6,594 nucleotides of DNA from Candidatus Zhuqueibacterota bacterium (lineage in GTDB: Bacteria; Zhuqueibacterota; Zhuqueibacteria; Thermofontimicrobiales; Thiofontviventaceae), in the NCBI GenBank assembly GCA_014729735.1, contig WJJN01000133.1:1-6594 (forward strand), written 5' to 3'. The notes beneath the pieces were generated by a model, which was not told the origin of the DNA, made no database searches, and saw nothing but the letters and a program-made list of their open reading frames with translations. Below are positions 1 through 5,270 of this stretch, piece by piece; position 1 is the first letter of the stretch, and the number at the start of each line of letters is the position of its first letter. A program made the translations under genes and the position numbers.

Positions 1-836
1 ATAAGAAATTGGCCGCCATTTTTGCTGGGTCGACGCATAAAATCAGATCCCAAAATACCAGGGTTATAAACAATATTGTTTGTGAACTGTAGATCTTCGA
101 TAATCCCGAAAGTAAATGCCGAACGATAATTAGCGCCAATAACAAATGTACAGTGATCAATCACAGCATAATTGATTGGATCAAGTCTGCCGGATGACGG
201 TAGATGCCGGATCCAGCGATCACCCACATTGATGAAACTGCAATTTTGAATAAAAAGTGTATCCGGCCCATATTGCCTGCAATCAATAGAGCGTCCTTCA
301 GAAGGTCCTTCGGTTTTATGATCATCGCACCAGACACAATTGGTGGCAAAAAAGCGGATGTCCGGAGCTTCAAGCTGACAGGTACGCTGATCAAAATCTT
401 CAAACCAGCAGTTCTCGAATACAGCACGCATTTCCGGAGTATCGTTCCAAACAAAAGCTCTGCCAATATCTTTTTCTGCAAAACCCGAAATTCCTCCGTG
501 AAAATGAATGTTCTGACAGGTAAAATCAGCCCTGACAGTCATCGCTTTCTTATCCACAGTTCCATCTTGTTTGACCAAAAAAGCTACGATGGGTTTAGGA
601 CCGGTGGTTGCTTCATCTGCCTTGATAGTGATGTTGGTATTCACATCTATCGTAGCCTGAAAATAATAAACTTTACCTCTTTCAAGAATGACAACGTCAC
701 CATCATTTGCATTCATGATTGCATCCCGAATGGCATTAACATCATCCGTAGGTCGTATTTCAGCAGATTGGACATAACTTACAAGCAGTAAAAGCATTAA
801 AAAAGATACAAAGATTGTAATTTTCCCTCGAATCAT
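1..836 (-). CDS. Secreted right-handed beta-helix (pectate-lyase-like) protein, 3' end outside window
   Basis: The frame is open from an ATG at 836-834 to the window edge, giving 278 residues without a stop. Residues 1-25 form a signal peptide: basic start (MIRGK), a hydrophobic core at about 7-22, and likely cleavage after VQSA. Residues 30-75 (DDVNAIRDAI, GDVVILERG) look like the N-terminal cap of pectate-lyase-fold proteins. From about residue 100 there are regularly spaced strands with stacked Asn/Cys turns (FENCWFEDF 140-148, FIQNCSF 195-201, VIDHCTFV 225-232, LQFTNNIVY 249-257), as expected for a parallel beta-helix. This fold covers polysaccharide lyases and hydrolases; Bacteroidota proteins with DUF4957/DUF5123-type domains are the nearest style I can name. 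The exact substrate and catalytic residues are not visible. It is co-directional with the TonB receptor 227 bp upstream, so a role in carbohydrate degradation outside the cell or in the periplasm is inferred. The start is supported by GGAG six bases upstream. Confidence 0.85.
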   Translation of the reverse strand, partial: MIRGKITIFVSFLMLLLLVSYVQSAEIRPTDDVNAIRDAIMNANDGDVVILERGKVYYFQATIDVNTNITIKADEATTGPKPIVAFLVKQDGTVDKKAMTVRADFTCQNIHFHGGISGFAEKDIGRAFVWNDTPEMRAVFENCWFEDFDQRTCQLEAPDIRFFATNCVWCDDHKTEGPSEGRSIDCRQYGPDTLFIQNCSFINVGDRWIRHLPSSGRLDPINYAVIDHCTFVIGANYRSAFTFGIIEDLQFTNNIVYNPGILGSDFMRRPSKNGGQFL

Positions 837-841
837 GACTA

Positions 842-846
842 TCTCC
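842..846 (-). promoter_or_regulatory. Ribosome binding site of the beta-helix gene
   Basis: On the minus strand GGAGA lies just before the ATG at 836, with six bases between GGAG and the start codon. This fixes the start. The G pair can also pair with an upstream CCTTT in a small 5-bp hairpin (plus-strand 845-857), so the site could be partly masked in the mRNA. The pairing is visible; any effect on translation is inferred. Confidence 0.7.
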
Positions 847-850
847 TTTT

Positions 851-870
851 TTAAAGGGTTTTAAAGGGTT
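851..870. repeat. Perfect 10-bp tandem repeat
   Basis: TTAAAGGGTT occurs twice head to tail (851-860 and 861-870). It lies just upstream of the ribosome binding site of the beta-helix gene and would form part of its mRNA leader. It may be a slippage product or a regulatory spacing element; no function is visible. Confidence 0.6.
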
Positions 871-900
871 ATTGTGATTTGTTAAAACAGTTTTTCTTGC

Positions 901-1046
901 ACCTCCTTTCTTGGATTTAATCATTTTTTTTAAGGTGACATGTAATTTTCCTGCCATTAGTCTGTTTAATATCAACCTCCTTTCTTGGACTTAACCATTT
1001 TTTAAAGTGACATGTAATTTTCCTGCCATAGGTCTATTTGATATCA
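901..1046. repeat. Imperfect tandem duplication of a 72-74 bp unit
   Basis: Copy 1 (901-974, 74 bp) and copy 2 (975-1046, 72 bp) lie head to tail and differ by about seven substitutions and a 2-base length change in a T run. Both start with ACCTCCTTTCTTGGA, both contain GTGACATGTAATTTTCCTGCCA-type cores, and both end in ATATCA. A third copy may begin at 1047 (ACC) but stops at once. On the minus strand, the sense of the flanking genes, each unit ends in AAGAAAGGAGGT, a full Shine-Dalgarno sequence, and begins after a short ATGGCAGGAAAA reading frame. The unit fills most of the gap between the receptor and the beta-helix gene. It could be a dispersed intergenic repeat family or a duplicated leader; the window does not show which. 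Confidence 0.85.
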
Positions 1047-1063
1047 ACCAATACAGTCCTTTT

Positions 1064-3937
1064 TCAAAAACGATACTGAACTCCAAAGTCGTACATGGCT
1101 CCATAATAATCCAAATCCGTTGGACGCGGATCATTACCCAAATAAGCGCCTTCTCTTTCATCGGTCAGATTGACTCCGTTTAAAAATAAACTAAAATGTT
1201 CATTAATTTTTTGTCTCACGGATAAACTCCATCGCGTGAATGCACGGTCCCAACTGTCTAATTCTTCTTGTGTATAGGTACCTGAAAGGCTTTCACCCTG
1301 ATATGTCATTGAAAGTCGCGCTGATAATCCACCAATGTCATAACCAACGATGAGATTGGCAATATGCGCCGCCTGTCCAGGTATTCTACCCTTGCGGGTA
1401 CCCGTTATGTAATTCGTTTGTACTACCGGTGGAAATTTGGTGCGATCAATTATTGTCTCGATTTTAAAGTAAGGAAAGTGTGTCTCACTCCAAATACGCG
1501 AATAATTGGCGTTAATAACGATTCCCTTTAAAAACCCGGGCAAATAAGCAAAATTAGTCTGCAAGTCAATTTCAAATCCTTTGGCGGTGGATTTCGGACC
1601 GTTCTCAGGTCTGTTTACTCGCCTGCCGACATAAGTTAATTCACGCACATTACCACCGGCATCAAATCTGTAAAATACAGAATCCAGTCCCACACTTTTT
1701 GCAGTCTCTTGCGAGTCGATAAACCGCTTGGTATTGATAACAATATCATCTATATCTTTATAAAAATAACCGACGGTAAAGAGGCCTAAAACATGATGAT
1801 AAATAGAAACATATGCATCATAGTTCCATGATTTTGCCGGTTTCAAATCCGGGTTGCCCTGACTGACTCCGGCAGTCAGTTGATTCAAGCTCGACTTGAG
1901 CCTTGGTAGGAGCTTTTCGAAATCCGGTCTCGTCAGTGATCTGGTGACAGCAAACCTGAAATCGAACCAATCATCAGGCTTTATTTTTAAATGGAACATG
2001 GGTAACCAGTTTTTTTGCACAAACGCTCTATTTTGAGGTTCATAAATTCCTGCTCCGTGTCCGAGAGACAAATTCAAGTACCCTTTATAATCGCCATTGA
2101 GTTGCTCATAGCGTACACCCGGGATAAAAGTGATCAATTGGCCAAATTTGAGTTTTGTCATCAAATAGGCAGCGCTGACCTGATCTATCGCTTCATAATC
2201 ATCATCATCAGTCTCATTCATTGTATAATTTGATTTATGCTCCTTATAAAAAGGATAGGTTAAAGTGGGATCCAAAATAATACCAAGATTCGATTTGCCG
2301 CCTAAAAATGTCCCCGGGTCATAATCCGGGTCATAAAAGTCACTGATTGGATATGGTTCCAAATCCAAATAAACCCACCAGTCACCGGCGTTTTGATCTT
2401 TAAATCTTTCATTACGACGATATCTACCCCCAAATTTCAGTTCACCTGTAATACCAAGACTTAATTGATAAGGAATCTTAAAATTCATACCAGCGACGTA
2501 ACTGCGTTCCTGAACAGCATTGTCACTATATGAAGCGTTCTGCACGCTGGCGGTACTATCCGGAATGATGTCTTTTACAAAATCAGCCGGATTGACGGTA
2601 TCAAAATCCACATCAGGCAAACGCGCATTATCTTGCAAAAACTTAAGAGGCGTACTATGAAGTAGATTATTTTCTGTATAGGAATGAGCCAGACTCCAAT
2701 CCATTTGCATGCCTTGTATCAATCCTTCACCTTTCAAAACATTTGAAATCAGTTCAATTTCTCTAATCGGATTATTGATACTAGATGTGGCATTCATATT
2801 ATTGCCAGTATAACCAGTCGTACGAATCCGAGAATCCCGGCTGGTTTTACTATAAAAATTGGACAGCATAAAACTCCAGTCTTTATAATCATAATCCAGA
2901 ATAAGAGTCCCGCCGTAACGTTCGCGATATTCCTCCTGATCCCCGACTGTTGCCCCAGTCATTCTTAAAGGAACAGTGCCATCTTCTTTCGGCGCACTCA
3001 GCACATAATCAGCACTCAGATAATCACTGCTTCGATTGCGATATTCTGAATTAACAGAGGCTTGCAGTCCAATCTTGTTATTAAAAAGACGCTGGCTCCA
3101 TTTGAAAAATGCCTTGTATTGACGATAGTCTTTTTCCTGGGCATTATAGGCACCATAAATTCTAACTATACGTTCCGGTTTTTCTTTTGCTTTTGCCAAT
3201 TGCAGGTTCACAACGCCGCCAATAGCATCTGCCTCCATATCCGGTGTTAGCGCTTTATAAACTTCTATGCCGCTTAAATTTTCAGGCGAAATCATGCTCA
3301 AATTAGCGGATCGATCGTCTTCATCAGTCGATGGTACGGCAACCCCGTTAATCATAATCTTGCTGTATTTGGGTGATAAACCACGCACAACCACTTTTGC
3401 TCCTTCACCGGCGCTGCGAATTAATGAAATGCCGGGTAAACGAGATATCGATTCAGCAGCATTGGCGTCCGGCACCTCCTGGATTCGTTCAGCAGCCACC
3501 ACATTCTTGATAGCATCTGCTGTCAATTGCCGGTTAATAGCTTCCACTTGTCCCTCACGCTGTGCCGTTATAACAATAGCCTCATCATATTCCAATACGC
3601 TGGGTTTTAAAGTAATATCAAGTCTTGTTGTTTTTCCAACAGACACAACGATTTCTTTTTCAAACTGTCTATAACCAATATATGTAAAAACAAGCGAGTA
3701 TTTGCCCGGCGGCACATTGAATATTCGAAATTCACCATTCAAATCGGAAGAAGACCCCATGCTTGTACCTTTAATTACACAATTTGCACCTGGCAACACA
3801 TTCCCAGTTGCTTCATCCGTTACAGTCCCTACAATTTTTCCACTTGGAGCCGCTTTAAGATTATTAAAGATTACCAAGCATAATACAACGCATAGAAGAA
3901 ACAGGAGCCTATATTTGAAGTATCCATTTTGCATCAT
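1064..3937 (-). CDS. TonB-dependent outer-membrane receptor with carboxypeptidase-regulatory-like N-domain
   Basis: This is a complete 957-residue protein that should take up an oligosaccharide or other ligand across the outer membrane using TonB energy. Residues 1-29 are a signal peptide (hydrophobic core 11-25). Residues 34-112 form a carboxypeptidase-D-regulatory-like beta-sandwich (KIVGTVTDEATG, LPGANCVIKGT, GYR). DEAIVITAQR (118-127) sits where a TonB box is expected. The plug spans about 130-250, with PDANAAESISRLPGI (156-170), VVVRGLSPKYSKIMINGV (182-199) and ADAIGGVVNLQ (236-246). The rest is a long beta-barrel with NGVNLTDE near the end and the typical aromatic terminus VQYRF. The plug motif resembles the TIGR01782 (TonB-Xanth-Caul) group more than classic SusC. 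No STN signalling domain is seen and no SusD gene is adjacent. The ATG at 3937 is followed by a second ATG at 3934; both suit the AGGAGGT upstream. The substrate is inferred from neighbours to be a pectin-type glycan. Confidence 0.95.
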   Translation of the reverse strand: MMQNGYFKYRLLFLLCVVLCLVIFNNLKAAPSGKIVGTVTDEATGNVLPGANCVIKGTSMGSSSDLNGEFRIFNVPPGKYSLVFTYIGYRQFEKEIVVSVGKTTRLDITLKPSVLEYDEAIVITAQREGQVEAINRQLTADAIKNVVAAERIQEVPDANAAESISRLPGISLIRSAGEGAKVVVRGLSPKYSKIMINGVAVPSTDEDDRSANLSMISPENLSGIEVYKALTPDMEADAIGGVVNLQLAKAKEKPERIVRIYGAYNAQEKDYRQYKAFFKWSQRLFNNKIGLQASVNSEYRNRSSDYLSADYVLSAPKEDGTVPLRMTGATVGDQEEYRERYGGTLILDYDYKDWSFMLSNFYSKTSRDSRIRTTGYTGNNMNATSSINNPIREIELISNVLKGEGLIQGMQMDWSLAHSYTENNLLHSTPLKFLQDNARLPDVDFDTVNPADFVKDIIPDSTASVQNASYSDNAVQERSYVAGMNFKIPYQLSLGITGELKFGGRYRRNERFKDQNAGDWWVYLDLEPYPISDFYDPDYDPGTFLGGKSNLGIILDPTLTYPFYKEHKSNYTMNETDDDDYEAIDQVSAAYLMTKLKFGQLITFIPGVRYEQLNGDYKGYLNLSLGHGAGIYEPQNRAFVQKNWLPMFHLKIKPDDWFDFRFAVTRSLTRPDFEKLLPRLKSSLNQLTAGVSQGNPDLKPAKSWNYDAYVSIYHHVLGLFTVGYFYKDIDDIVINTKRFIDSQETAKSVGLDSVFYRFDAGGNVRELTYVGRRVNRPENGPKSTAKGFEIDLQTNFAYLPGFLKGIVINANYSRIWSETHFPYFKIETIIDRTKFPPVVQTNYITGTRKGRIPGQAAHIANLIVGYDIGGLSARLSMTYQGESLSGTYTQEELDSWDRAFTRWSLSVRQKINEHFSLFLNGVNLTDEREGAYLGNDPRPTDLDYYGAMYDFGVQYRF

Positions 3938-3942
3938 TTTTT

Positions 3943-3949
3943 ACCTCCT
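3943..3949 (-). promoter_or_regulatory. Strong ribosome binding site of the TonB receptor gene
   Basis: A full AGGAGGT on the minus strand lies 5 bases before the first ATG (3937) and 8 bases before the second (3934), so either could be used. The difference is one residue. Confidence 0.85.
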
Positions 3950-3955
3950 TTTTTT

Positions 3956-3969
3956 AATTCATTTGAATT
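3956..3969. promoter_or_regulatory. Inverted repeat AATTCA-TT-TGAATT in the receptor leader
   Basis: A 6-bp perfect inverted repeat with a 2-base centre lies immediately upstream of the receptor's ribosome binding site. The same AATTCA/TGAATT arms recur as the outer arms of the larger palindrome at 4018-4045. It may be an accessory operator or a small mRNA stem; AT-rich sequence makes chance occurrence possible. Confidence 0.35.
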
Positions 3970-3986
3970 CAGTTTTAATTTTCTTT

Positions 3987-4015
3987 AATGTATGAAAATA
4001 GGATTATCTCTTAAA
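3987..4015 (-). promoter_or_regulatory. Possible promoter of the TonB receptor gene
   Basis: On the minus strand, TTTAAG (4015-4010) and TACATT (3992-3987) are separated by 17 bases, which would give a leader of about 40 nt. A better -10 hexamer, GATAAT, lies at 4008-4003; with it, the -35 region would fall inside the palindrome at 4018-4045. Neither has a good -35, so the exact promoter is not settled. Bacteroidota-type promoters, which differ from the E. coli consensus, were not clearly found. Confidence 0.25.
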
Positions 4016-4017
4016 GT

Positions 4018-4045
4018 TAATTCACGGTTACGTAACGGTGAATTA
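4018..4045. promoter_or_regulatory. Near-perfect 28-bp palindrome, likely operator
   Basis: The site is symmetric about 4031/4032. It has outer arms TAATTCAC and GTGAATTA, a perfect 10-bp core GTTACGTAAC, and a single mismatched pair (G4026/G4037). It lies about 80-110 bp upstream of the receptor start codon, between it and the decayed genes. Length and symmetry fit a binding site for a dimeric regulator. The core does not match the usual LacI-family pattern with A at position -3, so the regulator type is unknown. A further GGTTAC at 4048-4053 repeats the half-site 22 bp away, about two helical turns. Confidence 0.6.
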
Positions 4046-4285
4046 TCGGTTACATCAGAGTACAAATAGTTTACATAACACTAAATATTAGCATTTTGAA
4101 TTGTTATTTGCTTCTAATTTACTGTTAGAATAATAAATACTTATGACGTTTATTTTTTGAGTCTTATACGCACAGTTAAAAGCAGATGAAATCTTATTCC
4201 CTTATATTGTAACAAGCGAGAAAGCAAGTTTGAGATCATAAGATTATTGATTTATCTTATAGAATGCTCAGGTCGATTTTTGACA

Positions 4286-4323
4286 GTAACCATGTTACAT
4301 TTTGTTACACTTTGCTACATTTA
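4286..4323. promoter_or_regulatory. Phased GTTAC repeat array
   Basis: Three direct repeats of exactly 10 bp follow each other: GTTACATTTT (4294-4303), GTTACACTTT (4304-4313) and GCTACATTTA (4314-4323). The first is also the right half of an inverted pair GTAAC-CAT-GTTAC (4286-4298). Spacing near one helical turn puts the motifs on the same face of the DNA, as in cooperative regulator sites. The array lies about 360-390 bp upstream of the receptor start and shares the GTTAC core with the palindrome at 4018-4045. The regulator is unknown. Confidence 0.45.
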
Positions 4324-4425
4324 TAAATATTATAGTGCGTCATGTTTCAGAATCGTGCATATAACATAAACTTTTTCACTTCTATTAAATATAGTATTTA
4401 AGAGTCTCGAAGAATTGAGTTTTGG

Positions 4426-4610
4426 TTGTTTTATTTAATTTTTTGTAGGAATAGTGGATCGTATCTTGATTCAAAAATCGCCCTGTTGGAAATACCAATT
4501 CCGGCGACGATGACACAGGCGGGACCAGATAACCGTCTTTATTTTCAATCAAATAACCGAGAAAAAAACATCATTATAACAGCCTCGATCCTTCTTGACC
4601 AAACGGTTTC
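4426..4610 (-). pseudogene. Relic of a GH95-like glycosidase, internal fragment with frameshift
   Basis: On the minus strand the frame from 4561 reads LGYLIENKDGYLV, then SSSPEL and PTG. This closely follows the conserved 'FFLDYLVED..GYLV..PS.SPEN' segment of family GH95 (alpha-L-fucosidase/alpha-L-galactosidase type enzymes). The residues expected just before it (RRIEAVIMMFF) are present in another frame, and a one-base change in the T7 run at 4568-4562 would join them. Only about 50-60 residues of an enzyme normally over 700 long remain, without start, catalytic domain or C-terminus. It abuts the stop codon of the GH105 relic at 4612, so a deletion probably fused the two remnants. GH95 enzymes remove fucose or L-galactose from plant glycans, which fits the locus. 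Family assignment rests on recalled motifs, not on an alignment. Confidence 0.5.
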
Positions 4611-4611
4611 A

Positions 4612-5253
4612 TTATTTTTTAACTAAAAACTTGTACAATTCACTCCCTGCTAACAAATAGGCACCCACACCATACGAAGTTGTATTTTTAGCTTGCACTT
4701 CATCTGGTGCACTTCCGGGAAGCTGCACCCATCCTATGCGGCTATCTGATATTTTAGACAAAGCATATAGTCCTGCAAACAAAGCTCCTTGTTCCCATTC
4801 TTTGGAAGATTTATCTTCCATTTTTATTTCCTATATATCTGATGATCCTATATCATTCTGTAAAAGTGAATACTTTACCATTGGGGGGAGTTCACAAAAA
4901 GACACATCTTGCGAATTTAAACTCACAAATTCAGACCAGGATTCAGGACATTCCAGGTTCTGAATTGAAAAGGGTCTGTTGTGTCGAAGCATCACCGTTC
5001 CATCCCAATGCATTCTAAATCGTTCCGATTCTTCTTTACCTGCCTTGCGAAAAATAATATAAAACCGCACAGAATTCCTCAACTGCCAATCCACGACATG
5101 CTCTATATCTTTTAGTATTTTCTGCGGATTTAATGTAGAGTGAGACTTTATTTAATCTTTACTCAAATCTAATGCATACAGTGGAAATGTAACCAGTAAT
5201 GCTTTAATCGTTAATAAAATAAGCTTAATCAAATTTGCAGAATTCTTTTGCAT
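4612..5253 (-). pseudogene. Decayed GH105/GH88-type unsaturated rhamnogalacturonyl hydrolase
   Basis: One frame of 214 codons runs from the ATG at 5253 to the TAA at 4614-4612 but contains in-frame stops TAA (5154-5152) and TAG (4833-4831). Residues 1-28 are a signal peptide (hydrophobic 8-25). After the first stop comes NPQKILKDIEHVVDWQLRN (42-60), like the start of GH105 enzymes ('VADWQL'). Residues 61-148 are not recognised. WEQGALFAGLYALSKISDS (153-171) matches the N-terminal 'W.NGA.YAGL.AL' motif. It is followed directly by GWVQLPGSAPDEV and YGVGAYLLAGSELYKF, the family's C-terminal end. The roughly 230-270 residues between, including the catalytic part, are missing, with the junction near 4740. 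Intact relatives remove unsaturated galacturonyl ends left by pectin lyases. It lies 17 bp after the GH28-like gene, so it was once in that operon. A functional short protein is very unlikely. Confidence 0.75.
4819..5073 (-). other. Unrecognised segment inside the GH105 relic
   Basis: Between the DWQL motif and the WEQGALFAG motif, which are close together in GH105 relatives, lies about 85 codons of sequence I cannot match to the family. It reads like real protein (FRMHWDGTVMLRHNRPF, CPESWSEFVSL) and ends at the TAG at 4833-4831. It is probably a fragment of another gene brought in by rearrangement, or an unusual family-specific insertion. No terminal inverted repeats or clear target duplication were found. 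Confidence 0.4.
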
Positions 5254-5270
5254 GATTGATTTTCCAACTT

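Larger units (their letters stand above)
3938..4425. other. AT-rich non-coding region upstream of the TonB receptor
   Basis: I see no convincing gene on either strand. The region holds the receptor leader and probable promoter, the palindrome at 4018-4045, scattered GTTACA/TGTAAC elements (4049-4054, 4208-4213 and the array at 4294-4323), and AT-rich inverted repeats at 4238-4260 (ATAAGAT arms, 9-base centre) and 4385-4401 (TTAAATA arms, 3-base centre). The inverted repeats lack GC-rich stems and T tracts, so I do not call them terminators. A consensus -35-like TTGACA exists on the plus strand at 4280-4285, but no good -10 or downstream gene accompanies it. Confidence 0.6.

Noticed and set aside
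204..791. Plus-strand open frame of 195 codons
   Set aside because: It is the complement of the beta-helix gene, whose frame has a signal peptide, a ribosome binding site and regular strand motifs. The plus frame has none.
760..975. Minus-strand open frame of 71 codons beginning with TTG and MAGKLHVTLKK, superficially like a ribosomal L30 start
   Set aside because: It lies in the tandem repeat and runs into the beta-helix gene in another frame. The later part has no protein-like features, and the similarity is only about ten residues.
901..1046. The tandem repeat as a CRISPR array or insertion sequence
   Set aside because: There are only two contiguous copies without spacers, and there is no transposase or terminal inverted repeat.
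4238..4260. ATAAGAT inverted repeat as a terminator
   Set aside because: The stem is short and AT-only apart from one pair, the loop is 9 bases, and no T tract follows on either strand.
4280..4308. Plus-strand promoter starting with TTGACA at 4280-4285
   Set aside because: The hexamer at 17-base spacing (TGTTAC) is a poor -10, and no plus-strand gene follows.
4431..4538. Minus-strand open frame reading SGPACVIVAGIGISNRAIF
   Set aside because: It looks protein-like but has no start and overlaps the better supported GH95-like frame. It is read as an out-of-frame shadow.
4426..4626. Plus-strand open frame of 66 codons (IPIPATMTQAGPDNR)
   Set aside because: It is the antisense shadow of the GH95-like relic. 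It has no ribosome binding site and no recognisable domain.
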